Made by a program: the position numbers and the translations under genes. 64,000 nt of DNA, from contig NZ_BMYV01000001.1 of assembly GCF_014652455.1 (NCBI RefSeq), positions 1,302,001 to 1,366,000 of the forward strand, in the 5' to 3' direction. The DNA is from Litorimonas cladophorae. Lineage in GTDB: Bacteria > Pseudomonadota > Alphaproteobacteria > Caulobacterales > Maricaulaceae. The notes beneath the pieces were generated by a model. It was not told where the DNA came from. It saw only the letters and a list, made by a program, of their open reading frames with translations, and made no database searches. Below are positions 8,862-17,031 of this stretch, piece after piece (within the stretch, counting starts at the first letter, position 1; each line of letters opens with the position of its first letter).

Positions 8862-9661
8862 TGGCCTAAGCGGATCGTAACGGATGAACCATCACGGATA
8901 ACATCTAAATCTTGTGCAGCACCGGTCGAGATTAACTCGCTGAGCTCTTTAATATTCACACGGTTCGCGTTTAAAAGCACAGGCCCCACGCGCGTCACGA
9001 TATCCCCAGAGCGAAGCCCATATTTCGAGAGATCAGCGCCAGAGCGCGGCGTGATTTGGTACCCTTGCAGACGGGTTGTGCGGTCCGGCAAAATTTCCAA
9101 CTGCGGCTTGAGAGAAATCTGTGAGAACAAAGCTTCCGCTTCCGCACGGGTCGGCATTGTCACTGGGGCAACAGGCGCGCGTCCAATCACAGCATTTTCG
9201 CCTTTCGGGTCCAGCTTGACGCGTTCCAGTGTCAGCTTCTGCGTTTCCCCATTTACATCCAAAATTACAAACGTCTTTGTCGTGCGGGTCAACGTGACAC
9301 CACTCATGACCTCATCACCTATCGCGACAGGTTTATCTTTCCCATCCGCGAGACGAAAGACGGCACTGCTATCGGAAACAATGCCTTTTAACTTCAGATT
9401 TAGGCTTGTCTCTGGTGCGTCCTCGACAGGTTCCGTTGAAAGCGGCGCGGCCACCTCTCCGAACGAGAAAGGGTCGGATGTAAAATCATAGGCGCGCTTG
9501 GATGCAAGAGCGGCCCCGCCGAAATTTGGCGCGATGATTGGATCGGCAGTCCGTAAACTCGACGGACTCGCCACGCCCAAGACTATACGTACAATCAACC
9601 AGCCCAACACGGCGACAAGGACGGCACTTCCAGTATTTAAAGCTATGCGAGCAGCCTGCAT
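8858..9661 (-). CDS. gspC: Type II secretion system protein GspC
   Basis: 267 residues. A single N-terminal membrane helix (SAVLVAVLGWLIVRIVLGV) is followed by a Pro/Ser-rich linker, the homology region (LNLKLKGIVSDSSAVFRLADG, IGDEVMSGVTL) at about 85-155, and a C-terminal PDZ-type domain at about 185-267 (KYGLRSGDIVTRVGPVLLNA). In known systems the homology region contacts the secretin N0 domain and helps select substrates. It is the first gene of gspC-gspD-gspN-lipoprotein. The remaining gsp genes (E-M) are not in the window. Confidence 0.9.
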   Translation of the reverse strand: MQAARIALNTGSAVLVAVLGWLIVRIVLGVASPSSLRTADPIIAPNFGGAALASKRAYDFTSDPFSFGEVAAPLSTEPVEDAPETSLNLKLKGIVSDSSAVFRLADGKDKPVAIGDEVMSGVTLTRTTKTFVILDVNGETQKLTLERVKLDPKGENAVIGRAPVAPVTMPTRAEAEALFSQISLKPQLEILPDRTTRLQGYQITPRSGADLSKYGLRSGDIVTRVGPVLLNANRVNIKELSELISTGAAQDLDVIRDGSSVTIRLGQ

Positions 9662-9836
9662 GTGGTCCTTCTCAAATCAGCCTCTAGAGCTTTCTTTTAA
9701 ACCATAGCGGGTCAGGTCTGCCAAGGCGACAGCTTATGACGTTACAAAGTGTCAAAGCTGAAAAAACCGATGCAATCGACGATGGACCTGCTAGGACGCC
9801 TTAACATCTCCACAGTTTGCATTTCGAGGCTCCCTC

Positions 9837-10721
9837 ATGGACAATTTGATAGATGGTAAGGCCGTTGCCGCCCAAACCCGCGATACGGTCGCCAAAGCGG
9901 TCGCAGCCCTCCCAATCACACCAACGCTCGCCGTTGTTCTTGTCGGCGACGATCCCGCCAGCCAAGTCTACGTCCGTAATAAAATCAAATTCACCGAAGA
10001 AACGGGCATGCGATCTCTAGAACATCGTTTACCCGCGACAGCCACGCAGGAAGAAGTCGTCGCTATCGTCCGCGCCTTAAATGCTGACGCAGAGGTCGAT
10101 GGAATTCTTGTGCAGTTACCCCTTCCCGATCATCTCGATTCCAATGCCGTTATCGCAGAAATCGACCCCTCTAAAGACGTTGACGGATTAACCGAGGTCT
10201 CGGCAGGCCGCCTTGTCTTGGGTCAACCCGGACTACGGCCCTGCACGCCGACTGGGTCTGTCATTTTGGCCAAAGCGGCGCTGGGTGATTTGACAAGCAA
10301 ACATTGCGTTGTTCTCGGCCGCTCGATTCTGGTTGGCAAACCCGCCGCGTTGATGTTCCTTGAGCAGAATTGCACCGTAACGATTGCGCATTCGCGTACG
10401 GAAAATTTACCGGTTGTCTGCCGAAGCGCCGACATTCTTGTCGCCGCGGTTGGACGCCCAAAAATGGTGAAGAGCGAGTGGGTGAAAGCCGGAGCTTGCG
10501 TTATCGACATCGGAATCAACCGTGTTCCCAGTGTAAAGCGTCCAGGTCAATTTCGCCTTGTTGGCGATGTAGATTACAGAAAAGCCCGATCCGTGGCGGG
10601 CGCCATCACGCCCGTTCCAGGCGGTGTGGGACCGATGACAATCGCCTGCTTGTTACGAAATACGGTTCTAGCCGCTTGTGACCGACGTGAAATAGACCGC
10701 CCAGAGATACTGAAAATTTAG
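9837..10721 (+). CDS. folD: Bifunctional methylenetetrahydrofolate dehydrogenase/methenyltetrahydrofolate cyclohydrolase
   Basis: 294 residues, the normal FolD length. The catalytic Y45xxxK49 pair is in [25 protein letters not shown] and [16 protein letters not shown] are substrate-loop signatures, and [21 protein letters not shown] is the NADP-binding site. [15 protein letters not shown] closes the domain. The enzyme interconverts 5,10-methylene-THF and 10-formyl-THF in cytosolic one-carbon metabolism. It is a single gene, divergent from gspC with 175 bp between starts and convergent with the SleB-like hydrolase gene. Confidence 0.96.
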   Translation: MDNLIDGKAVAAQTRDTVAKAVAALPITPTLAVVLVGDDPASQVYVRNKIKFTEETGMRSLEHRLPATATQEEVVAIVRALNADAEVDGILVQLPLPDHLDSNAVIAEIDPSKDVDGLTEVSAGRLVLGQPGLRPCTPTGSVILAKAALGDLTSKHCVVLGRSILVGKPAALMFLEQNCTVTIAHSRTENLPVVCRSADILVAAVGRPKMVKSEWVKAGACVIDIGINRVPSVKRPGQFRLVGDVDYRKARSVAGAITPVPGGVGPMTIACLLRNTVLAACDRREIDRPEILKI

Positions 10722-10740
10722 ATCAGCGAAGACGCGCGAC

Positions 10741-11445
10741 TTAGGTCGGCGGGGCAATCGCGATGGCAGATACGCTCGTGTTGCGCTCGCGCCAGCTTGG
10801 GCGATAGAATTTGTGAAAGCCAATCTTGGCTTTAAACTCGAGCGTTTCGGCCCAATCGGGTTGAATTTCGACCGTATGATAATGCGTCGAATTCTTCGTT
10901 AAATCTGGCACAAACCCCGTGAGGGAAACCTGCGCGATCGCTTGCGAGCGTTCCCAAGCTTTGCCCTTGGGCGCGCGATCCATTGATCCGTCACAGGCAA
11001 AAGAGAATTGGCAGGCGAAAGGACGATGAGCACCTTCATAGACAACGCCGCAGATCGTGTCGGGATAATGTTTCGACTTCACTCGGTTCTTGACCACATC
11101 AGCCACAGCTAGCTGCCCCGAACGCGTTTCAGAGCGGGCCTCATAATAAACGGCTTCCGAAAGACACTTATGTTCAGCCGCGCGTGTTTCTGCCCAGCGA
11201 CGATGTTCAATGCGGAGCGGAGAAAGCGTTCGAATATCGGACGCATCGCGCAATCTAGGCGTTTTCGTGATGTCGAATTCAATCGCGGCAGTGTCAAAAG
11301 CTTGAAAGTCTGCGACGGCTTCCGCCCATACGGCATTGTCACGCTGCGCGGCGGTCTTACCGCTGATCGCAGGAATCGTAGCCGAGACGACTGCAATAGT
11401 GGCAATAGCTCCCAGCCAGCCCGATATGTTTTGCACGTTGCGCAT
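10741..11445 (-). CDS. SleB/CwlJ-like cell wall hydrolase (Hydrolase_2)
   Basis: 234 residues. A hydrophobic N-terminal segment (WLGAIATIAVVSATIPAISG) acts as signal or anchor. The Hydrolase_2 domain starts at about residue 95 with CLSEAVYYEARSETRSGQLA, which contains the catalytic Glu in the typical YYEAR motif, and continues through VADVVKNRVKSKHYPDTICG, CQFSFACDG and NSTHYHT to IGFHKFYR. Members of this family act on peptidoglycan; in alphaproteobacteria the exact substrate is not settled. Its leader contains a strong nested hairpin (11499-11548). Confidence 0.88.
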   Translation of the reverse strand: MRNVQNISGWLGAIATIAVVSATIPAISGKTAAQRDNAVWAEAVADFQAFDTAAIEFDITKTPRLRDASDIRTLSPLRIEHRRWAETRAAEHKCLSEAVYYEARSETRSGQLAVADVVKNRVKSKHYPDTICGVVYEGAHRPFACQFSFACDGSMDRAPKGKAWERSQAIAQVSLTGFVPDLTKNSTHYHTVEIQPDWAETLEFKAKIGFHKFYRPSWRERNTSVSAIAIAPPT

Positions 11446-11498
11446 AACCCGCGCTCCCTAGCCGATTTTGGCGCCCACACAATGTGTTTCACCGTGAA

Positions 11499-11548
11499 CC
11501 GTTGCAAATCACGCGCCTTTTTCGAAGGTTGTGACTCTTTTGCAACGG
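11499..11548 (-). other. Nested inverted repeat upstream of the SleB-like gene
   Basis: CCGTTGCAAA at 11499-11508 is perfectly complementary to TTTGCAACGG at 11539-11548. Inside it TCAC can pair with GTGA, and CCTT with AAGG around a TTTCG loop. It lies 53 bp before the hydrolase start and 122 bp after the phosphatase stop, with no T-run on either side. A leader element or protein-binding site is more likely than a terminator. Confidence 0.5.
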
Positions 11549-11670
11549 GTGGCAAGTGATATTACGGCCAAGAAAATCAAGGTTAATCAGCATTAACACT
11601 CTGTTTAATAACTGTTTTTCACAATCACACTTTGGAAAATTGAGCTTTTTGGAAGAATTCGCAAACGGGC

Positions 11671-12804
11671 CTAAAAGGAAAAAATATTGACGAAATCGCC
11701 GCCTTTTGGACTGACAACCTTCAATTTCGCCTGTTTTTTGTCCCAATCCACGTCGATAATTCCGTAATTCACCTCAAATTGCATCGGATGCAAACGATAT
11801 GGGCCGTCCTCCATGTCGGTATTGCCGGCTTCCGCGCGCCATGTGGATTGCGGCAAATTCAAAGACGAAGCCGTGACCTCATAGAGCGGATAATCGGTAA
11901 TATCATTGCGGCGATAGATGGAACCGGCATGACGATCGCCCGATATAAGAACCACGCCCTCGGCCTGACTGTCGTCGATCAGATCATAGAGCTTTTGGCG
12001 CTCTGCCGGCATTGTCCGCCACGCTTCCCAGCCATGGCCATCCGCGTGGACTTGAATAGATGAAACTAGCAGACGCAGCTCTGCAGGCTTTTTCAACTCC
12101 GCCGCCAGCCATTTCCATTGGTCATCGCCCAACATCGTCCCGTGCCCACCTTCAAGCGGGACATAACGTTCTTTCCCGGCGGCATTACGTTCATCCGTCG
12201 CCTGCAGCTCTGTGCGGAAAAACCGCGTGTCCAACATGATGACTTGTACACGCTGTCCTACGGGACCAATAATCTTCGAAGTATGCACCCCATTACGCTT
12301 GCGGCGTTCGTCATTGGCGGGAACGGCCCAAGCATCCAGATATATCTCTTGGGCGAGGTCTTTAAACTGATAATAGGCCCCTGCATCATTCGCGCCATAA
12401 TCATGGTCATCCCATGTGGTCAGCATCGGCGTCTTGGCGCGGAAATTGGCAAATTCGGGCACCGCGGCCAGCGTGTTATAACTGTCGCGCATCTTGGGCA
12501 TCGTCGGATCAGTCCAGCGCGGGTCTGACTTATAAGTGTCGCCATAGACATTATCGCCCGTGAACAGGAAAAGATCGGCATTTTCTACAGCGACCTTATT
12601 CCAAATTGTCTGATCTTTCGTCTCATCCAAACAGGAGCCGAAAGCAATGCGGGTCAAAGGTTTGGACATATCTAACGGCGCAGACGTCATGGGTGTTACA
12701 CCCGTTTCAACGGGATCGGAGGTGGATGAAGGCATCGTCGCACAGGCGGCGAGGAAACAAGACGACAGTGCGGCCGTGGCCAAGAGGGAGATTAAATGTT
12801 TCAT
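11671..12804 (-). CDS. PhoD-like metallophosphatase, predicted lipoprotein
   Basis: 377 residues. MKHLISLLATAALSSCFLAAC is a lipoprotein signal with a FLAAC lipobox. The metallophosphoesterase core shows FGSCLDE, LFTGDNVYGD, TWDDHDYGAND and LISGDRHAGS, which are the PhoD-type metal-binding motifs (Asp, Asn, His). These families hydrolyse phosphomono- or diesters; the substrate here is unknown. It is followed on the same strand by the SleB-like gene after 225 bp, so they may not be cotranscribed. Confidence 0.88.
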   Translation of the reverse strand: MKHLISLLATAALSSCFLAACATMPSSTSDPVETGVTPMTSAPLDMSKPLTRIAFGSCLDETKDQTIWNKVAVENADLFLFTGDNVYGDTYKSDPRWTDPTMPKMRDSYNTLAAVPEFANFRAKTPMLTTWDDHDYGANDAGAYYQFKDLAQEIYLDAWAVPANDERRKRNGVHTSKIIGPVGQRVQVIMLDTRFFRTELQATDERNAAGKERYVPLEGGHGTMLGDDQWKWLAAELKKPAELRLLVSSIQVHADGHGWEAWRTMPAERQKLYDLIDDSQAEGVVLISGDRHAGSIYRRNDITDYPLYEVTASSLNLPQSTWRAEAGNTDMEDGPYRLHPMQFEVNYGIIDVDWDKKQAKLKVVSPKGGDFVNIFSF

Positions 12805-13092
12805 GTCTTTTTCTTAGTCAGCTTCCACGGCGCTGTCATGTCAGATTTCGGACTATTTGTGCTGGGCTCCAGATTTGTCGCATGCCGAAACGCACAGCAA
12901 GTCGGCACGACCGAGCAGACACGAGACATTGTCACCCGCCCGTGAGTCGGAATCTTATCTGTGTGCGGCGTCAGGACGAATTGATGCAGCCGCCTTTGGG
13001 ACCCTCAGACGCCCCTGTGTTTCAGTGACGTCCTGTATCTCTCGGTCTTCAGTTTCTGCTTTGGAAAAATGCCCCGAAGGTCGGGATGTTCA

Positions 13093-13162
13093 CGAGTGTA
13101 TTCTAGGGTCCAGCGGAACTGGAAAAGCTTGGTTTTGGTTTTCGACCCCGAAGGGACACTCG
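13093..13162. ncRNA. Candidate structured RNA fold (unnamed)
   Basis: CGAGTGT at 13093-13099 pairs with ACACTCG at 13156-13162. Within it GGGT at 13106-13109 pairs with ACCC at 13145-13148, and CCAG at 13110-13113 pairs with CTGG at 13119-13122 around a CGGAA loop. A further small CCC/GGG hairpin with a CGAA loop is an alternative use of the 3' side. The strand is undetermined because hairpins read both ways. I see no known RNA family. Confidence 0.3.
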
Positions 13163-13202
13163 CGACGACGCCTTTTTCCTGGTGCAATTCTGTTTATTCG
13201 GA

Positions 13203-13250
13203 ATCGAAAATTGGGCCAAGGCTGCTCAATTTTCGATGGTTCTATTTTTT
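13203..13250 (+). other. 11-bp perfect stem-loop followed by a T-rich segment
   Basis: ATCGAAAATTG at 13203-13213 pairs perfectly with CAATTTTCGAT at 13227-13237, with a 13-nt loop. A T-rich stretch ends at about 13250, eight bases after the stem. It could end a transcript from the structured segment just upstream, but the T-run is offset and the evidence is modest. Confidence 0.4.
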
Positions 13251-13482
13251 GTGAAAACAGAAATGCACGAATCGGCCGAACAACCCAGTCGTGGGGTAAT
13301 CAGCTCTCGTTAGGCCACCCAACTTCACTGACATTACCCAGTTTCATCCAATGACAGGCGCCGCTTCTTTCCGATCAGGTCAATGTGCACATGACCGCCC
13401 GTTGAAAGAAGACAGCTTTAAAATGACATAGAATTTGGCAGCGGGGACGCATCTCTTAGAAAAAATTCAACGCATTGATTTT

Positions 13483-13512
13483 AAGTGGTATTTCATCACC
13501 ACTTCATTTTTT
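13483..13512 (+). terminator. Possible terminator in the 13-kb gene-free region
   Basis: AAGTGGT at 13483-13489 pairs with ACCACTT at 13498-13504, followed by CATTTTTT. No protein-coding gene on the plus strand ends upstream within several kilobases, so if real it would terminate a non-coding transcript. Confidence 0.45.
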
Positions 13513-13674
13513 AAAACGGGAAGGAGTTTGAAAAGGAAGATTTTGCGGCCACTTCTTCCCTCATAAGGGACCTGTTCTGGTAACAACGAGGGGCGGATTG
13601 CCCCACACTTCAACAGACCCGCAGCGCTTGGCACCTATACTGCCCAACGACATCCACCCTATCGTCCCGCCGCT

Positions 13675-14241
13675 ATGTCGCCTATCCCGTCCCCCATGCC
13701 CGATCACCTGACACTCATATCTCATACCCAAAAATGGCTTTCTGAGGTCATCATCCACCACGGATTATGCCCCTTCGCGAAACGTGAATATGATGCGGGT
13801 CGCATACACTATGCGGTGATTGAGACCGGTGATTTACAAAGCCAGCTTGAGCAAATCATGCTGCAGTGTCTCGCTTTAGATGCGGACCCAGACAGAGAAA
13901 CGAGCCTTTTGATTTTTCCAACAGCTCTGTCAGATTTCGAAACTTATTTAGATTTATTAGACGTTGCCACGGCCGTGCTAAACGATCAGGGCTATGAGGG
14001 CGTCTATCAACTCGCAAGTTTCCATCCGCAATACCGCTTTGACGGCGCGGATGAAAATGACGCCAGCAACTACACAAACCGTTCGCCCTATCCCATGCTA
14101 CACATCTTGCGTGAGGCGAGTGTAGAGCGCGCAATCAATAACCACCCAAATCCCGAAAAAATCCCAGATCGAAATATCGAACTTACGCGGGCCCTCGGGT
14201 TGGACGCGATGCAGGCATCATTGGCGGCGTGTTATAAATAG
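13675..14241 (+). CDS. DUF1415 family protein
   Basis: 188 residues. It matches DUF1415 throughout: WLSEVIIHHGLCPFAKRE near the N-terminus with the conserved Cys-Pro, ETSLLIFPTALSDFETYLD in the middle, and YQLASFHPQYRFDG, then NYTNRSPYPMLHILREASV near the C-terminus. The function of this family is unknown. No clear Shine-Dalgarno precedes either the ATG at 13675 or the ATG at 13696, so the start could be the second, seven residues in. It is convergent with ppdK, 58 bp apart. Confidence 0.85.
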   Translation: MSPIPSPMPDHLTLISHTQKWLSEVIIHHGLCPFAKREYDAGRIHYAVIETGDLQSQLEQIMLQCLALDADPDRETSLLIFPTALSDFETYLDLLDVATAVLNDQGYEGVYQLASFHPQYRFDGADENDASNYTNRSPYPMLHILREASVERAINNHPNPEKIPDRNIELTRALGLDAMQASLAACYK

Positions 14242-14299
14242 CTCGAAACGCAGCGATCCACGTTAATTAACTTCTAAAAAGCGTTCACCTGCGAGGGCT

Positions 14300-16951
14300 C
14301 TACCCCTTCGCGCGAATTGCCGCTTGCGCCGCAGACAACTTCGCGATTGGGACGCGATATGGCGAACAGGAGACATAGTTCAGGCCTGCGCGATGGCAGA
14401 AATCGATTGAGGATGGATCGCCGCCATGTTCGCCGCAAATGCCGAGCTTGATGTCTGGACGCGTGACGCGTCCACGTTCCACCGCGATTTGGATGAGGTC
14501 ACCCACACCCTCTTGATCGAGCGAGACAAACGGGTCTTTTTCAACAATTCCAGCCGCGACATAATCAGGCAAGAACCGGCCCGCATCATCGCGGGACAGA
14601 CCAAAGGTTGTCTGTGTCAGATCATTGGTTCCAAAGCTGAAGAACTCTGCAAACTCCGCAATATCGCCCGCACGTAGAGCGGCGCGTGGCAGCTCGATCA
14701 TCGTTCCGACAACGTAATCAGATGTGCCGATTTCTGCGGCAATCGCGTCGATACGACCCTTAAGAATTTCAAGCTCTTTAGCGGAGGACACCAATGGGAT
14801 CATGATCTCTGCGATGGGGTGCGTGCCTGTTTCGTCTGCGACCATTTTCTGCGCTTGGAAAATTGCGCGCGCCTGCATCTCGTAGATTTCAGGGTAGGAA
14901 ATGCCGAGGCGACACCCGCGATGGCCAAGCATGGGGTTGCTCTCTTGGAGCTCATGCGCACGACGCATCAGCTCACGTGCTGGGACGCCGATTTCCTTGG
15001 CGACGGACTCAATGTCCTTTTCCGTATGTGGCAAGAACTCATGCAATGGTGGGTCGAGCAAACGAATAGTGCTCGGCAAATCACCCATAATGCGGAAAAT
15101 CGCCGCGAAGTCGTCGCGCTGAACGGGCAGGATTTTCTCCAGCGCCATCTCGCGACCTTCTTTATGTTCGGCCAAAATCATCTCGCGGAAATTGGCGAGG
15201 CGGTCAGCTTCGAAGAACATGTGTTCCGTGCGGCAGAGGCCGATGCCTTCCGCGCCAAAATCGACAGCGGTTTGAACGTCCATAGGTGTTTCGGCATTGG
15301 TCCGAATACCCAAGGTGCGGGCCTCGTCAGCCCATTCCATAATCTTGCCAAAGTCGCCCGAAAGCTCAGGTTGGACCATATCAACTGCGCCAGCGAAGAC
15401 TTGCCCTGTTGCGCCATCGACGGTGACAATATCGCCTGCTTTGACGATGCGGCCTGCGACGGAGAATTCTTGCGCCTCATAATCAATGCGAATGCCGCCA
15501 GCGCCCGACACACAAGGTGTGCCCATGCCGCGCGCGACCACGGCCGCGTGAGAGGTCATGCCCCCACGTGCGGTGACAATGGCTTCGGCCGCATGCATGC
15601 CATGAATATCTTCAGGCGATGTTTCGATACGCACCAAAATGACTTTATGGCCCGCTTTGGCTTTGGCTTCGGCTTCGTCGGAATTGAACACAACTTCGCC
15701 AATGGCTGCACCCGGAGAGGCAGGCAAACCCATCGCGATAATATCGCGCGGCGCATCAGGATTAAGTGTCGGATGGAGAAGTTGATCCAGCGCGAGCGGG
15801 TCAATCCGCATCAGGGCTTCGTCACGCGTAATTTGCCCCGTTTCGGCCATATCCACGGCGATCTTCACCGCCGCACGGGCTGTGCGTTTCCCAGTGCGGG
15901 TTTGTAACATCCAAAGCACGCCCTCCTCTACCGTGAACTCAATATCCTGCATGTCGCGGTAATGGTTTTCCAGCGTGACGAAAGTCTCGGCCAACTGCCC
16001 GTAAACTTCGGGTAGCGCCTCTTCCATCGACAGCGCGGTTTCGCCCATCTCTTCGCGCGCTTTTTTCGTCAGGGTTTGCGGCGTGCGGATACCCGCGACC
16101 ACATCTTCGCCTTGCGCGTTGATCAGAAACTCGCCGTAATATTCGTTTTCGCCCGTGGACGGGTCGCGGGTGAAGGCCACGCCTGTCGCGGAGGTTTCGC
16201 CCATATTGCCAAAGACCATGGCTTGGACATTTACGGCTGTGCCCCAAGCGGCAGGAATGTCATTCAGGCGGCGGTAGACACAGGCGCGGTCGTTCATCCA
16301 ACTACCAAAAACAGCGTCCACAGCGCCTTGCAGTTGGTCCTGTGGGTCTTGCGGGAAATCCCGACCCAGCGCGCGTTTCGTCGCCTCTTTGAACTGGCCA
16401 ATAACGGTTTCCCAGTCGCTTGCCGTCATCTCTGTGTCGAGCATATAGCCTTGATCATCTTTATGATTTTCAAGGATATCTTCGTAAGTGTGGTGGTGCA
16501 CACCCAACACCACGTCGGCATACATGGTGATGAAACGGCGGTAGCTATCGAGGGCGAAACGGCGATCGCCAGAGAGTTTTGCGAGGCCTTCGACGGTTTC
16601 GTCATTCAAGCCCAAGTTCAGGACGGTGTCCATCATGCCAGGCATAGAGGCCCGTGCGCCAGAGCGTACAGAGACGAGCAGCGGGTTTGACGCATCGCCA
16701 AAGACTTTGCCTGTGATCTTTTCAACCTGCGCCAGACCGTCCGCGATTTGCGCGTCCATATCTTCGGGATAGGTTTCGTTATTCTCGTAATAGGAGGTGC
16801 AGACATCCGTCGTCAGCGTAAACCCGGGTGGCACGGGCAAACCGAGACTGGCCATTTCAGCCAAATTCGCGCCTTTGCCGCCCAAAAGGTTTTTCATGGA
16901 CGTGTCGCCTTCGGCTTTTCCGCCGCCGAATGCGTATACCCATTTTGTCAT
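14300..16951 (-). CDS. ppdK: Pyruvate, phosphate dikinase
   Basis: 883 residues, the usual PPDK length. The N-terminal ATP-grasp domain starts KWVYAFGGGKAEGD, with LLGGKGANLAEM near residue 25. The swivelling phosphohistidine domain has GGMTSHAAVVARGMGTPC with the catalytic His468. The C-terminal TIM barrel carries the PEP-binding LGICGEHGGDPSSIDFC. The enzyme interconverts pyruvate, ATP and phosphate with PEP, AMP and pyrophosphate. No regulatory PDRP gene is adjacent. It is followed upstream by glyQ-glyS on the same strand but separated by only about 80 bp. Confidence 0.97.
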   Translation of the reverse strand: MTKWVYAFGGGKAEGDTSMKNLLGGKGANLAEMASLGLPVPPGFTLTTDVCTSYYENNETYPEDMDAQIADGLAQVEKITGKVFGDASNPLLVSVRSGARASMPGMMDTVLNLGLNDETVEGLAKLSGDRRFALDSYRRFITMYADVVLGVHHHTYEDILENHKDDQGYMLDTEMTASDWETVIGQFKEATKRALGRDFPQDPQDQLQGAVDAVFGSWMNDRACVYRRLNDIPAAWGTAVNVQAMVFGNMGETSATGVAFTRDPSTGENEYYGEFLINAQGEDVVAGIRTPQTLTKKAREEMGETALSMEEALPEVYGQLAETFVTLENHYRDMQDIEFTVEEGVLWMLQTRTGKRTARAAVKIAVDMAETGQITRDEALMRIDPLALDQLLHPTLNPDAPRDIIAMGLPASPGAAIGEVVFNSDEAEAKAKAGHKVILVRIETSPEDIHGMHAAEAIVTARGGMTSHAAVVARGMGTPCVSGAGGIRIDYEAQEFSVAGRIVKAGDIVTVDGATGQVFAGAVDMVQPELSGDFGKIMEWADEARTLGIRTNAETPMDVQTAVDFGAEGIGLCRTEHMFFEADRLANFREMILAEHKEGREMALEKILPVQRDDFAAIFRIMGDLPSTIRLLDPPLHEFLPHTEKDIESVAKEIGVPARELMRRAHELQESNPMLGHRGCRLGISYPEIYEMQARAIFQAQKMVADETGTHPIAEIMIPLVSSAKELEILKGRIDAIAAEIGTSDYVVGTMIELPRAALRAGDIAEFAEFFSFGTNDLTQTTFGLSRDDAGRFLPDYVAAGIVEKDPFVSLDQEGVGDLIQIAVERGRVTRPDIKLGICGEHGGDPSSIDFCHRAGLNYVSCSPYRVPIAKLSAAQAAIRAKG

Positions 16952-17031
16952 GACAGTCCCTCGTCTTTGCGCCCCACGCCTCTCACAGACGAGAAGCTTG
17001 GTGTAAACAAACAGACTTGAGTCTTGGGGGT

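Larger units (their letters stand above)
12805..13674. other. 870-bp gene-free stretch with strong secondary structure
   Basis: No frame in this interval gives a believable protein: the longest open frames are rich in Ser, Arg and Cys and lack family motifs. The stretch instead contains several inverted repeats, described separately at 13093-13162, 13203-13237 and 13483-13512, and two copies of CCCCGAAGG (near 13072 and 13146) that sit in small hairpins. It lacks the RNase P, tmRNA and SRP RNA signature sequences I looked for. Confidence 0.6.

Noticed and set aside
11586-11615. A second CtrA-like pair of TTAA motifs upstream of the SleB-like gene
   Set aside because: The TTAA motifs are spaced by six and eight bases, not the seven of the consensus.
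12857-13354. A 165-codon open frame in the 13-kb gene-free region
   Set aside because: Its translation is rich in Ser, Arg and Cys, lacks family motifs and covers the structured segments; another 140-codon frame overlaps it partly. Neither looks like a gene.
12805-13674. tmRNA, RNase P RNA or SRP RNA in the 13-kb gap
   Set aside because: I looked for the alphaproteobacterial tag reading A-N-D-N and the conserved GGAAAGTCCGG, GGAAGCAGC and TPsiC-type sequences on both strands and found none.
14819-15907. A 362-codon open frame antisense to ppdK, and similar long frames opposite gspC-gspD and mgtE
   Set aside because: They mirror strongly coding genes on the other strand with clear family identity, so they are composition artefacts.
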